A DNA stretch of 64,000 nucleotides from Niveispirillum cyanobacteriorum (GCF_002868735.1 NZ_CP025611.1:552501-616500), one strand, 5' to 3'; positions 1 to 8,486 are shown, counted from the stretch's first letter. Notes: generated from the sequence alone by a model not told the origin. Made by a program: numbers and translations.

Positions 1-394
1 CTTTGGCATCCACGGCCGCCTCATCCATGCAGGACGCGTAGAAATTGGCGATACGGGCCGTCTTCGGATCGGGCTTGGCCACCGCCTCGTCCAGGATCTG
101 GCGCAGCAGGGTCAGGTTCTTGTCGGCCAGGGCATTGAAATTGCCCCAACGTGCCTGATCGTCCGGGATCGGGTTCTCACGCTTCCACACGCCACAGGCA
201 TGCAGGAAGAAATTGTCGCAAGGGGACACCGCGTCATCTAGCACCGGCAGGCCCGGTGCCGGCGGCTTGCCGGCCTTGGCCGCGGCGGGGGCGGCCTGGG
301 CCACTTGCGTCTCGGCCAGTGCGCTGCCCGACAGCATGAACGACAATCCCAACGCCAGCAGGCTGCTGGCGCCCATCCCGATCCGTTTCATCAT
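1..394 (-). CDS. M13 family metallopeptidase, C-terminus cut by window edge
   Basis: Only the first 131 codons lie in the window. The protein starts with a signal peptide (hydrophobic residues about 9-27, cleavage near ALA-ET). An Ala/Pro-rich spacer follows, then the M13 (neprilysin/PepO) N-terminal signature SPCDNFFLHACG at residues 57-68 and NPIPDDQARWGNF, both close to the neighbouring intact M13 protease. The start at 394 is preceded by AAGGG five to six bases upstream; a second Met follows directly. The HExxH zinc site would lie outside the window. Family members are zinc oligopeptidases of the periplasm or outer surface. It is a tandem paralogue of the gene at 594-2651, read in the same direction but separated from it by a terminator. 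The family call is firm; the substrate is unknown. Confidence 0.9.
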   Translation of the reverse strand, partial: MMKRIGMGASSLLALGLSFMLSGSALAETQVAQAAPAAAKAGKPPAPGLPVLDDAVSPCDNFFLHACGVWKRENPIPDDQARWGNFNALADKNLTLLRQILDEAVAKPDPKTARIANFYASCMDEAAVDAK

Positions 395-542
395 CTCAAC
401 CCTTGTTTTTGATCTATGTGCAGGATGCGGCCCTTTTGGGGCCTGTTGTTTATGCTTTAGAAATTATCACGGGTGCCGGCTTGGTTCCGGCATGGCTTTG
501 TAACGTATGCGTAAATGCGTGTTGCACAATGGTTGCGCCATG

Positions 543-572
543 AAAAAAGGGGCGGCCACACGGGCCGCCCCC
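543..572 (-). terminator. Rho-independent terminator after the M13 peptidase gene
   Basis: A nine-pair stem (GGGGCGGCC at 549-557 with GGCCGCCCC at 563-571) is followed on the minus strand by six T (the A run at 543-548). It lies about 20 bases beyond the stop codon of the 594-2651 gene and separates it from the paralogue that starts at 394. Confidence 0.9.
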
Positions 573-593
573 TCTGTTCTGATCATGGCGGGA

Positions 594-2651
594 TCACCAG
601 ACCTTACAGGCCTTGTCCCCGCGCACCATCTTGTCGGTGGGCTGGCAGTTAAAGGCCTTGGCGAATTCCGGCATGTTGGCGACGGTGCCATTCACGCGGT
701 GGCGCGGGGCCGAATGCGGGTCGGTCTGGGCGCGCAGCCGCTCATTCTCCGGCTTGGACGACGAACACCAGACACTGGCCCAGCCATAGAACAGCTTCTG
801 TTCTGCCGTCACACCATTGGCATCCTTCGCGGCCAGTGCTGCTTCCCCGCCCTTGCGGTTCTTCAGCGCCATCAGCGCCAGACGCAACCCGCCATTGTCG
901 GCGGTGTTTTCACCCAGCGTCAGCTTGCCATTCTGGTTGGTGTCACCGGCCACCTGATAGGAACCATACTGGTCCACCAGGCACTGGGCCTTGGCCTCGA
1001 ACTTGTGGCCGTCTTCTTCGGTCCACCAATCCTTCAGATTGCCAACCGCGTCAAAGGCGCGGCCTTCATCATCGAACCCGTGGGTCATCTCATGGCCGAT
1101 CACGGCCCCGATGGCGCCATAGTTCAACCCGTCATCCGCCTTGAAGTCAAAGAACGGCGGCTGAAGGATGCCGGCGGGGAAGTTGATGTTGTTCTGGCTG
1201 GGGTCGTAATAGGCGTTCACCGTCGGCGGGGTCATGAACCATTCGTTCTTGTCCACCTTCTTACCGATCTTGGCCATCTGATAGGCGTTCTCGAACTTGG
1301 CCGACCGGAACTGGTTACCGACCAGATCATCCTTCTTGACCTCCAGCGCCGTGTAATCGCGCCAGTTTTCGGGATAGCCGATCTTCTGCGCCATCATGGA
1401 CAGCTTCTCCAGGGCCTTGGCCTTGGTCTCTTCGCTCATCCAGTCCAACTGCTTGATATCCTCGGCATAGGCCGCGCGCAGATCGTCCAGCATGACCAGC
1501 ATGCGGGCCTTATGCTCGGGGCCAAAGGCGGCTTCGACGAAATGCTTGCCCAGATCTTCGCCCAGGGCGCTATCAGCCGCCGTGGTGCAGCGCTTCCAGC
1601 GCGGGCGGTTCTCGGCGGCACCCGACAGGGTCTTGCCATAGAAGCCGAAATTCTCATCCACGAAGCCCTTGGACAGCCAGGGCGCCGTGGCGCGCAGCGA
1701 CTGCCAGGCGAGGTAGGTCTTGATATCGTCCAGGCTGGTTTCGGCCAGGGCCTTGTCCAGGTTCGTGAAGAATCCCGGATCATTGACATTCATGTCGGTA
1801 AAGGCGGGCGCGCCCACGTCACGGACATAGGCCGCGAAATCCACAGCCTTTGCGCTGCCGGTGAAGGCGTCGAAGCTGGTGGGATTGTTCAGCTTGGCGG
1901 TATCGCGGCGGTCCACCTTGCCCATGGTGCCGGTGGCCAGCTTGGTCTCAAACGCCATGACGGCGGCGGCCTTCTTGTCCGCCATATCGGCCCCATCGCC
2001 GGCCAGCACGAAAATGGCGGCCACATGCTTCACATAGGCGTCGCGCAGCTTGGTGGAGCGCTCGTCATCCTTGAAGTAATAGTCGCGGTCGGGCAGGCCC
2101 AGGCCACCCTGGTCAAAGGCGGCGATGGTGTCTTCGGCCTTGGCAAAGCTCTGCTGTGCACCAAAGCCGAACAGGGCATTGACGCCGGCATTGTGCAGCG
2201 TGGCGATCAGGGCGCCCAAGGCTGCCTTGTCCTTGACGGCGGCGATCTGGTCCAGCAGCGGCTTCACCGGGGCCACACCGGCGGCATCGGCGGCGGCCTC
2301 ATCCATGCACGCGGCATAGAAGGCGCCGATCTTGGCGGTGCCTGCCTCATTGCCCTTGGCAGCCTTTTCCAGAATGTCATGCAGCAGGTTCTGGTTGCGC
2401 TGCTGAAGCTCATCAAAGGTGCCCCAGCGCGACCGGTCGGCGGGGATCGGGTTGGCCTTGATCCACGGCCCGCAGGCATGGAGGAAGAAATCATCGCAGG
2501 GGCTGACCTCTTTATCGAGGACCAGCTTCAATTTGGCGGCCTCTGCCGCCTCCTTCGCCTGCTGATTGCTTTTCAAGGTGTAATAGCTGCCGGCACCGAT
2601 GGCCGCGACGGCCAACAGCGATACGGTCAGGAACAAGCCTTTGCTTGCCAT
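594..2651 (-). CDS. M13 family metallopeptidase (PepO/neprilysin-like)
   Basis: This is a zinc endopeptidase of 685 residues, the usual length for family M13. An N-terminal hydrophobic segment (residues about 5-25) serves as signal or anchor, so the enzyme should act in the periplasm or on the envelope. The M13 N-domain signature SPCDDFFLHACG lies at about residues 50-61. NAYYDPSQNNINFPAG precedes the zinc site HEMTH at residues 520-524 (H520 and H524 ligands, E521 catalytic). ENTAD follows with the third ligand E581 and D585. The protein ends in CKVW, the conserved M13 C-terminus. All catalytic residues are present. The next gene downstream is a second M13 gene, so this is a tandem duplication. 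Natural substrates are not predictable. Confidence 0.95.
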   Translation of the reverse strand: MASKGLFLTVSLLAVAAIGAGSYYTLKSNQQAKEAAEAAKLKLVLDKEVSPCDDFFLHACGPWIKANPIPADRSRWGTFDELQQRNQNLLHDILEKAAKGNEAGTAKIGAFYAACMDEAAADAAGVAPVKPLLDQIAAVKDKAALGALIATLHNAGVNALFGFGAQQSFAKAEDTIAAFDQGGLGLPDRDYYFKDDERSTKLRDAYVKHVAAIFVLAGDGADMADKKAAAVMAFETKLATGTMGKVDRRDTAKLNNPTSFDAFTGSAKAVDFAAYVRDVGAPAFTDMNVNDPGFFTNLDKALAETSLDDIKTYLAWQSLRATAPWLSKGFVDENFGFYGKTLSGAAENRPRWKRCTTAADSALGEDLGKHFVEAAFGPEHKARMLVMLDDLRAAYAEDIKQLDWMSEETKAKALEKLSMMAQKIGYPENWRDYTALEVKKDDLVGNQFRSAKFENAYQMAKIGKKVDKNEWFMTPPTVNAYYDPSQNNINFPAGILQPPFFDFKADDGLNYGAIGAVIGHEMTHGFDDEGRAFDAVGNLKDWWTEEDGHKFEAKAQCLVDQYGSYQVAGDTNQNGKLTLGENTADNGGLRLALMALKNRKGGEAALAAKDANGVTAEQKLFYGWASVWCSSSKPENERLRAQTDPHSAPRHRVNGTVANMPEFAKAFNCQPTDKMVRGDKACKVW

Positions 2652-2711
2652 GTGGGGTCCCCCGTCTATTCGACGATATGTGTTGAGCTGCCGCCTTGTC
2701 GGGCGGTCTGT

Positions 2712-3215
2712 TTATGCGGGCGACCCTAGCACCGCGTCCGACCCATCGCGAAGGTCGGCATGTAACGGGATTGTTACAGCGGCCAGAACGTCGCCGCCGG
2801 GCAACAGCAACAGGTTGGCCCGCAGCAGATCGGCAACAGGTCCGCCTGTGCGGCGATGCGCCGGCAGGGTTTGCAACCGCGATTGCTGCATCTTCTCGGC
2901 CTCCAGTTCCGCTGCTTTTACCTGTGCGCGCAGCGACTCCGTGCCGGCATCGGGGGCGGGCAGGGGACCGGTTTTCAACCGCCGACGCACGGCCCGCAAC
3001 GGCCAGACAACCTCTTCCCGCCAGGGCCTTGTGGCCGCCTCAGCCTCTGCCACTTCTGCGGCCGTCAGGTCATGGCCCTGGCTGGCCAACCACACAGCCC
3101 AGAGCAGCAGATTGACATCCGCCCCGTGCCTGTCCTGTGCCGTCAGGCAGGCGTCGGCCACGCCGGGCGCGGCGTAGAGCGACAGGGAGAAGGACCAGAG
3201 ATCGGAAACGCTCAC
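2712..3215 (-). CDS. TIGR02444 family protein
   Basis: This 167-residue protein has the pattern of the TIGR02444 family: an N-terminal stretch with LWSFSLSLYAAPGVADACL, then DVNLLLWAVWLASQG, a PWREEVVWPLR segment, and a charged helical half (RAQVKAAELEAEKMQQSRLQ). The family is small, proteobacterial and of unknown function. Its ATG overlaps the TGA of the phosphofructokinase gene by four bases (3212-3215), so the two are translationally coupled. No signal peptide or membrane segment is visible. Confidence 0.8.
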   Translation of the reverse strand: MSVSDLWSFSLSLYAAPGVADACLTAQDRHGADVNLLLWAVWLASQGHDLTAAEVAEAEAATRPWREEVVWPLRAVRRRLKTGPLPAPDAGTESLRAQVKAAELEAEKMQQSRLQTLPAHRRTGGPVADLLRANLLLLPGGDVLAAVTIPLHADLRDGSDAVLGSPA

Positions 3216-4297
3216 GCATCCCCCACATAAATCCCCAAACCCCGCGCCGTCTTCACCAGCGTCCCGTTGATATCCACCGCCGCATAGGTGGCGATGGCAT
3301 CCTCGATGGGGATATCGATGACCCGGCGGTTGGACCAGGCGATCAGGCGGTCGCTCTTGCCCTCGGCCAGCAGATCGACGGCGGCGACGCCAAAGGCCGA
3401 TGCCAGCACCCGGTCATTATGGCCCGGCGGGCAGCCGCGCTGCACATGGCCCAGCACCGTGACGCGGGTTTCGGCCCCGGTCGCCTCGGCAATCAGATGG
3501 CCGATATAGTTACCGATGCCGCCATAGCGTTTCTGCCCGTCGGTGAATTCCTGCTGGGCCTTCACGCCCTCCATGGTCCGCACGGCTTCCGACACCACGA
3601 CCAGGGCGAAGTTGCGCCCGCCCGCCTGCACGCGCCGGATCTTGTCGGCCACGCCTGCCACTGACCAGGCCAGTTCTGGCAGCAGGATGACATCGGCCCC
3701 GCCGGCAATGCCTGCCGACAGGGCGATATGCCCGGCATCGCGGCCCATCACCTCCAGCACCATGACGCGGGCATGGCTGGCGGCGGTCGGCTGCAACCGG
3801 TCCAGGGCCTCGGTCGCCACCGCCACCGCCGTGTCGAACCCGACCGACATTTCGGTGATGCCAAGGTCATTGTCGATGGTCTTGGGGATACCGATCAGCT
3901 TGATGCCGCCGATATGGGCAAGGCGGCGCAAGATGGCCATGGACCCGTCACCGCCGATCCCGATCAGGCTATCCACACCCAGTTCGCGCAAGCCCCCGAT
4001 GATCTCATGGCTGCGGTCTTTCTTGGACCCGTCGGCCATGGGATAGGCGAAGGGGTCGCCCTTGTTGGTGGTGCCCAGGATGGTGCCGCCCTGGCGCATC
4101 ATGGCACCATCGACCCGGTTCACATCCAGGTTCACATAACGGACGGGACGGGCCAGCAGGCCCTGGGTCCCGTCCTCAATCCCCACCACGTCCCAACCAT
4201 AATGGGCGGCGCGATGGACGGCGGCGCGGATGACGGCGTTCAGGCCGGCACAGTCGCCGCCGCTGGTCAGGATACCGATACGCTTGGCTGCGGTCAT
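3212..4297 (-). CDS. pfk: 6-phosphofructokinase, mixed-substrate (group III) type
   Basis: The enzyme phosphorylates fructose 6-phosphate to fructose 1,6-bisphosphate. It has 361 residues. The N-terminal phosphate-donor site reads GILTSGGDCAGLNAV (residues 8-22), GGDGS is at 115-119, and the catalytic PKTIDND is at 138-144. In this superfamily GGDG (glycine at the second site) is associated with ATP use, while lysine in PKTIDND is the form found in PPi-type and group III enzymes. The combination fits the mixed-substrate clade (TIGR02483), so the donor (ATP or PPi) is an inference. The start at 4297 has AGGGGG about five bases upstream; longer in-frame upstream sequence reads through another gene and was rejected. 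It is coupled to the TIGR02444 gene downstream. Confidence 0.92.
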   Translation of the reverse strand: MTAAKRIGILTSGGDCAGLNAVIRAAVHRAAHYGWDVVGIEDGTQGLLARPVRYVNLDVNRVDGAMMRQGGTILGTTNKGDPFAYPMADGSKKDRSHEIIGGLRELGVDSLIGIGGDGSMAILRRLAHIGGIKLIGIPKTIDNDLGITEMSVGFDTAVAVATEALDRLQPTAASHARVMVLEVMGRDAGHIALSAGIAGGADVILLPELAWSVAGVADKIRRVQAGGRNFALVVVSEAVRTMEGVKAQQEFTDGQKRYGGIGNYIGHLIAEATGAETRVTVLGHVQRGCPPGHNDRVLASAFGVAAVDLLAEGKSDRLIAWSNRRVIDIPIEDAIATYAAVDINGTLVKTARGLGIYVGDA

Positions 4298-4374
4298 TGT
4301 TTCCCCCTGGGCTTTGCCGTCAGGGTGCCAGGATTGATGCCCGATATTCAATACCGCAGCGCAGGTAGGGCGTC

Positions 4375-4854
4375 TTACCCGGCATTGCCGGCTGCCGCCG
4401 CCTCCAGCCCGGCGATGTCGAACTTCACCATCTTTAACATGGCCTGTGCCACGCGCTGGCTCTGCGCCGGGTCGCCCTGCATCAATTCGCCCAGGCGCTT
4501 GGGTACAATCTGCCAGGAAAGGCCCCAGCGGTCGCGCAGCCAACCGCACTGCTCCACCGCACCGCCTGCCGACAGCGCATCCCACAGTCGGTCGATCTCG
4601 GCCTGATCGTCGCATTCCACGATGATGGAAAAGCTGTGATTGAACGGCTCCTGGGGTCCCGCCTCGATCGCCATGTAGTCCTGCCCGCCCAGCGTGAAGC
4701 CGGCCAGACGGACCGATCCGGCGGGGCCGGACGGGTTGTCGGCCGGCAGCGGGCTGATCCAGGCAAGCGACGAGTTGGGGATGGTGCTGGTATAAAACCG
4801 CACCGCGGCTTCCATATCCTTTGCAAACCAAAGATGCTGCTTCACGCTGGTCAT
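4375..4854 (-). CDS. VOC family protein (PhnB/3-demethylubiquinone methyltransferase-like fold)
   Basis: This 159-residue cytosolic protein is of the glyoxalase/VOC type (PF06983 group). Diagnostic stretches are LWFAKDMEAAVRFYTS, GQDYMAIEAGP, FNHSFSIIVECDDQAEIDRLW, and LRDRWGLSWQIVP followed by the MLKMVKFDI helix. Homologues are usually called 3-demethylubiquinone-9 3-methyltransferase, a name inherited from early annotation; many have no shown activity. The start at 4854 is fixed by GGAGG seven bases upstream, so a longer in-frame ATG at 4884 is less likely. It precedes pfk on the same strand with a 77 base gap. Confidence 0.85.
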   Translation of the reverse strand: MTSVKQHLWFAKDMEAAVRFYTSTIPNSSLAWISPLPADNPSGPAGSVRLAGFTLGGQDYMAIEAGPQEPFNHSFSIIVECDDQAEIDRLWDALSAGGAVEQCGWLRDRWGLSWQIVPKRLGELMQGDPAQSQRVAQAMLKMVKFDIAGLEAAAAGNAG

Positions 4855-4922
4855 GATGTCCTCCGTTCCTGGGGTGATGGCCATAGGACGGGGCAGGGAG
4901 CGTCATCCCGACATCTCTGTTG

Positions 4923-4954
4923 AAAAAAAAAGGCGCCCCGTTTTCAGGGGCGCC
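4923..4954 (-). terminator. Rho-independent terminator after the M56 peptidase gene
   Basis: The stem GGCGCCCC (4932-4939) pairs with GGGGCGCC (4947-4954). On the minus strand it is followed by nine T (A run 4923-4931). It lies about 38 bases past the stop of the gene at 4992-6605. Confidence 0.92.
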
Positions 4955-4991
4955 CAAGGTGCAGCCGTTTCACGTCGATGGGGATCGAGGG

Positions 4992-6605
4992 TCAAGCGGC
5001 TGGGCCGAACCACATGCTCTCAAGTTTTCCGTCGGGCGTGACCAGCACCCACCAGTCGCGGACACCCTTTTCATAGGTGGCGCGATAGACATCCATGCCG
5101 CCCTCATCCACGCGCCGGAATTCCAGACCCTTCAAATCACCCAGCGGCAGCATCTCCTTCTGGATCTTGGGCAGGACGGCGATCACGCCATCGGCCCGGT
5201 CGGCGATGATGCTGTCGCGGTCGATCTTGCCGGCCTTGATCTGGGCGATATGGGCGCGCAGGGCGGCCTCGCTGCCGGGCAGGGGCTTGTTCTGATTGAC
5301 CCGCTCCGCCAGTGCCGTTTCCAGGGCCTTGCCGGTGGCATCATCCATGCGCGGTGCCGGCAGTTCGTGGCCATTCTGGTGTAAAACCACACCCGTCACC
5401 TTGCCCGCCGCATCCATCTGGAAGCTGCCCTGCATGGGCATGTCCTTGGAGAAGAACTTGGTTGGGCTTTCGGGCAGGAATTCCATCGGGTTCTGCCCGA
5501 TGACATTGGCCATGAAGCGGGTGCCATCGCGATAGACCTTGATGGGCCGGGCCTTGGCGAAGGGCATCTCGTAATAGCCTACGAACTTGTCGTAGGCCGC
5601 CGGGTCCATGGCGATGGCCTTGCGCGGCTTCTGCTGTTCGGCCATGCGCTCCGCCACCATCGGATCGACCTTGTCCATGCCATTGGTGCCGGCGGTGGCC
5701 ACGGCGGCAGGCGCCAGCAGCGCCAGGATCAGGGCCCAGCGCCGGGCATTCATGCGCAGCGGCAGGGCGCCACCTTGCAGGATACGGTCAACACGGGCGG
5801 CAACGGTGGCGGGTCGGGCCATGGCCAGACCGGCGGGCAGGCGGCTGGCTTTGCTGGCCATCTCCACCAGGATTTCTGCGTAATTCAAGCGATCCTCCAT
5901 CTGTATCAGAGCGTCGGTATCGCTGTTGGCCTCGGCAAGCTCAGCGAGATGATTATTGAGCCACCATGCCGCCGGGCTGAACCAGAAGACGGCCCGGTGA
6001 AAGGTGGCGAGAAGCAGCGTGTAGTAATCACCCCGTTCAACATGCGAGGTTTCGTGCGCCAGGACGGCCCGGCGTTTGGCATCCGTCCATCGGCCATGGT
6101 CGGGCGGCAACAGGATAGTCCCGGCGATGGTCAGCGGTACGGTAATCCGGTCGGATACCCGCACATCGCGGCCCCCCGTCCAGGCGGCGGACAGCTTCAT
6201 CGCCCCATTGCGCAGCCGCAGACTGACCAGCATCCCCGCCGCCAGACGCAGCAGCATGGCAACCGTCACGGTCAGGTAGAGCGTAAATCCCAGTGTCCGC
6301 CAGTCCACCCAGGCCAACCGGTCGATCTCCACGGGCACTGCGTCGGCTGCTGCCGCCGGCGCTGTCCCCAGCAGCACCGTGGCAGGCCGCAGCCACAGCC
6401 GGATCCCATCCATCGGCACCATCAGCGTGTCTGCCGGGGCCACCCGCATCAGGACCGGCATCACCAGGGAGAAGCCCAGGACCCCGACCCAGACGGCCAT
6501 CTGCGTGAATGGGTTGGTGACCCGTAGCAGCCGCAGGACGCCCCAGGCCAGCCCCATCAGCACAGCCGACCGTAAGGCGGCCTCCAGCAGCAAGGACAGC
6601 ATCAC
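4992..6605 (-). CDS. M56 (BlaR1/MecR1-type) membrane metallopeptidase with DUF3471-like C-terminal domain
   Basis: This 537-residue protein has N-terminal transmembrane helices (about residues 8-28, 35-53, 108-130) and a cytoplasmic-facing zinc site HETSH at residues 184-188. ELAEANSD follows with the likely third ligand, and there is a further hydrophobic helix near residues 283-300. In BlaR1/MecR1 such a protease relays a signal by cutting the partner repressor. Here the C-terminal part (from about residue 330, KFVGYYEMPF..., then VYRDGTRFMANV) resembles DUF3471 and not the penicillin-binding sensor, so the signal is probably not a beta-lactam. The start overlaps the stop of the BlaI-type gene by four bases (6602-6605), so the pair is coupled. 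Confidence 0.88.
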   Translation of the reverse strand: MMLSLLLEAALRSAVLMGLAWGVLRLLRVTNPFTQMAVWVGVLGFSLVMPVLMRVAPADTLMVPMDGIRLWLRPATVLLGTAPAAAADAVPVEIDRLAWVDWRTLGFTLYLTVTVAMLLRLAAGMLVSLRLRNGAMKLSAAWTGGRDVRVSDRITVPLTIAGTILLPPDHGRWTDAKRRAVLAHETSHVERGDYYTLLLATFHRAVFWFSPAAWWLNNHLAELAEANSDTDALIQMEDRLNYAEILVEMASKASRLPAGLAMARPATVAARVDRILQGGALPLRMNARRWALILALLAPAAVATAGTNGMDKVDPMVAERMAEQQKPRKAIAMDPAAYDKFVGYYEMPFAKARPIKVYRDGTRFMANVIGQNPMEFLPESPTKFFSKDMPMQGSFQMDAAGKVTGVVLHQNGHELPAPRMDDATGKALETALAERVNQNKPLPGSEAALRAHIAQIKAGKIDRDSIIADRADGVIAVLPKIQKEMLPLGDLKGLEFRRVDEGGMDVYRATYEKGVRDWWVLVTPDGKLESMWFGPAA

Positions 6606-7000
6606 GCCCCCTTCTTCCGCGCTTTTTCGATTTTCTCGGCAAGCGCTTGCAGTTGTTCAGGCGACAGCATGTCGGTCTCGACCATGCCGACCACGACATC
6701 CTCCGCCGATCCGCCACAGAACCAGTCGACAATGCGTTTCACGGCGCGTGCCGCGACGCGGTCGCGTCCCTCGGCGGCGCGATAGATGAAGGTCCGGCCC
6801 TCCACGTCATGGGTGAGATATCCCTTCTCCTCCAGACGTTTCAGGACGGTGCGAACCGTGGACTCCTTCAACGGGCGGCTGAGCATCTCTCGCACCGCAT
6901 CGGCATTGACGGGCCCGCGCCGCCAGACAAGGTCCATGATCTCTCTTTCAAGATCGCCCAGGTCCGACGGATTGTGATCTTGTGTAGCGCTATCGTTCAT
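6602..7000 (-). CDS. BlaI/MecI/CopY family transcriptional repressor
   Basis: This 132-residue winged-helix repressor reads LGDLEREIMDLVWRRGPVNA, then REMLSRPLKESTVRTVLKRL (recognition helix), then EEKGYLTHDVEGRTFIYRA (wing), the layout of the Penicillinase_R family. The C-terminal dimerisation half carries one cysteine (WFCGG). The start at 7000 was chosen because the family begins a few residues before LGDLE. Longer in-frame codons upstream would run into the palindromes at 6984-7026 that look like its own operator. It is co-transcribed with the M56 protease, its probable inactivator. No beta-lactamase gene sits next to the pair. Confidence 0.92.
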   Translation of the reverse strand: MNDSATQDHNPSDLGDLEREIMDLVWRRGPVNADAVREMLSRPLKESTVRTVLKRLEEKGYLTHDVEGRTFIYRAAEGRDRVAARAVKRIVDWFCGGSAEDVVVGMVETDMLSPEQLQALAEKIEKARKKGA

Positions 7001-7026
7001 AGTGCTACGGTCTGTAGCATTACAGA
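6984..7026. promoter_or_regulatory. Palindromic operator-like sites at the blaI-type promoter
   Basis: Two inverted repeats lie around the start codon of the repressor. TCTGTA (7011-7016) and TACAGA (7021-7026) flank GCAT. GTAGCGCTAT (6984-6993) and ATAGTGCTAC (6999-7008) pair with one mismatch. TGTA/TACA arms are typical of BlaI/MecI operators, so autoregulation is likely. The call rests on sequence pattern only. Confidence 0.6.
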
Positions 7027-7072
7027 TGGTCGCGCGCAAGGGCCGTAATCCGTCTATCTTGATTTTATGGGT

Positions 7073-7402
7073 TCAATCCTTGCTGAACCGTTTCAGCAGC
7101 GTCGGCGACAGACAGCCGGCGGGGCTTGGGCGCAGCAGCACCAGGGGGGCGCCGGCGCGGTACAGTGCCGCCACAAAGCCTGGCTTGTGGGACACAACGG
7201 TGACGGTATGCGCGCCCACATCGACCAGCGAGCCGCCGGCCTTGATGGCTATATCCATGTTCGACCGCGGATCGCCAATCAGCACCAATTGCCGCCCCGG
7301 CTCCAGCGCGAGGGTCAGCAGGCCCAGGACGGCGACCCAGGCTGCGGGAAGTAATATGGCGATGCCGGCCCAGACTGCCGGTTGTCGCCTGTCAGTAATC
7401 AT
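7073..7402 (-). CDS. Hypothetical membrane-anchored protein, last gene of the FAD-oxidase operon
   Basis: This 109-residue protein has one hydrophobic helix (residues about 10-32, VWAGIAILLPAAWVAVLGLL) followed by a soluble part containing LVLIGDPRSNMDIAIKAGG and VTVVSHKPGFVAALYRAGA. I do not recognise a family. Its ATG overlaps the end of the preceding gene by 11 bases (7392-7402), which supports it as a translated member of the operon. The last codons end just before the repressor promoter region. Confidence 0.6.
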   Translation of the reverse strand: MITDRRQPAVWAGIAILLPAAWVAVLGLLTLALEPGRQLVLIGDPRSNMDIAIKAGGSLVDVGAHTVTVVSHKPGFVAALYRAGAPLVLLRPSPAGCLSPTLLKRFSKD

Positions 7403-8486
7403 AAAAATGCTCGACCGCCGCGCCTTCCGCCTGCAACTGCCGGAATAGCGGGCCCAGATCGCTGACAGCCATGTCCAGGCCGATACGTTTCATGGTCGGT
7501 CGGGCCGCGATGGGGATTGTGAAAATGACGGTTCCCGGCAGCTTCGCGTCGGGATAGTCGCCGGGCACGATCAGGGTTGCCAGGCCCTTGTCATTACCCG
7601 CGATCTCCACCGCATCGCCACCCGCCAGTGCGATCTGACGCATGATGTCGGTCAGGGGCCGGTACCGCGCGGTGCGGATCAGCAGTTCGCCGTCGCCCAG
7701 ATCTCTCTCCAGCGTCGTTTCCGGCGGCAGGTCGCCCGACGGAAAGCGGATGATCGACAAGGTGGTGCGTGGCACCTCGCCCCCTGCGGCGGCGGCGGCC
7801 CCGATCATGCGGGCATAGGCCGCCTTGGCTCTCAGTTCCAGGCCGACACCGATTCGTCGTTCCCAACTGCGGAAGGGGGAGGGCGGCGCATCGGTGGGCA
7901 GGGCTGACAGCTTCTCCGCCCAGGCGTTGAAATCATACATGTACCAGGGCTTCAGGTAGAGGAAGTCGACATAATCGGCGGTCATGGCCGCCGACAGCCG
8001 GTCCTGTCCGGTCTTTTCCGGCCCGCGTATCCATTCCGACAGGGCGCCCAGCGTATTCTCGTAGGCGGCCTTGGCCCCCATTTCCAGCGCGAAGCTGTGG
8101 CCGATCGTGTAGAGCATGGCCTTCACCTCGAAGGTCGCTTCACCCCTGGCGCTGCTGAACCGGTTCAGGTGGCACAGCGTTGACCAGTAGGTGGAGACGC
8201 TGCGCCCATAGGCGAAGTTGCTCTCATCACCGACGGCCAGCGTATGGGCGAAATCCTCATAGGCGTGGACAATGTACCATTCCGGGTAGGACAGGTAGGT
8301 GTCCAGCGCCGGTCGCACCTCGGCACCATAGCCAAGGGTCGCCAGCCTTGACGGGGCGGCGGAAGCCGGCACTCTGTCTGCCCGGCAGGCCTTTTCCACG
8401 TAAAGGATAGGCCCGCCGATAGCCAGTGCCAGCCCGCCCAACAGGGTGCCGGCGGCGGCAAGTGCATATTTCCAGCGTCTGCGCAT
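7392..8486 (-). CDS. Conserved-looking protein of unknown function with N-terminal membrane anchor
   Basis: This 364-residue protein starts at the ATG at 8486, which overlaps the TAA of the upstream membrane gene by one base. Residues about 8-30 form a single membrane anchor after an RRRWK start; the rest looks extracytoplasmic. A striking aromatic block reads YLSYPEWYIVHAYEDFAH and is followed by SVSTYWSTLCHLNRF. Another block is YVDFLYLKPWYMYDFNAW. I know no function for this pattern. The tight coupling to the oxidase and the DUF4383-like protein suggests they work on the same substrate or in the same membrane complex. A longer reading start at 8726 overlaps the upstream gene fully and was rejected. 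Confidence 0.75.
   Translation of the reverse strand: MRRRWKYALAAAGTLLGGLALAIGGPILYVEKACRADRVPASAAPSRLATLGYGAEVRPALDTYLSYPEWYIVHAYEDFAHTLAVGDESNFAYGRSVSTYWSTLCHLNRFSSARGEATFEVKAMLYTIGHSFALEMGAKAAYENTLGALSEWIRGPEKTGQDRLSAAMTADYVDFLYLKPWYMYDFNAWAEKLSALPTDAPPSPFRSWERRIGVGLELRAKAAYARMIGAAAAAGGEVPRTTLSIIRFPSGDLPPETTLERDLGDGELLIRTARYRPLTDIMRQIALAGGDAVEIAGNDKGLATLIVPGDYPDAKLPGTVIFTIPIAARPTMKRIGLDMAVSDLGPLFRQLQAEGAAVEHFYDY

Noticed and set aside
507-2729. Long open frame on the plus strand opposite the M13 gene (740 codons)
   Set aside because: It is the antisense shadow of a GC-rich gene; the translation is Gly/His/Ile/Leu-rich without domains, and the minus strand encodes a complete M13 enzyme.
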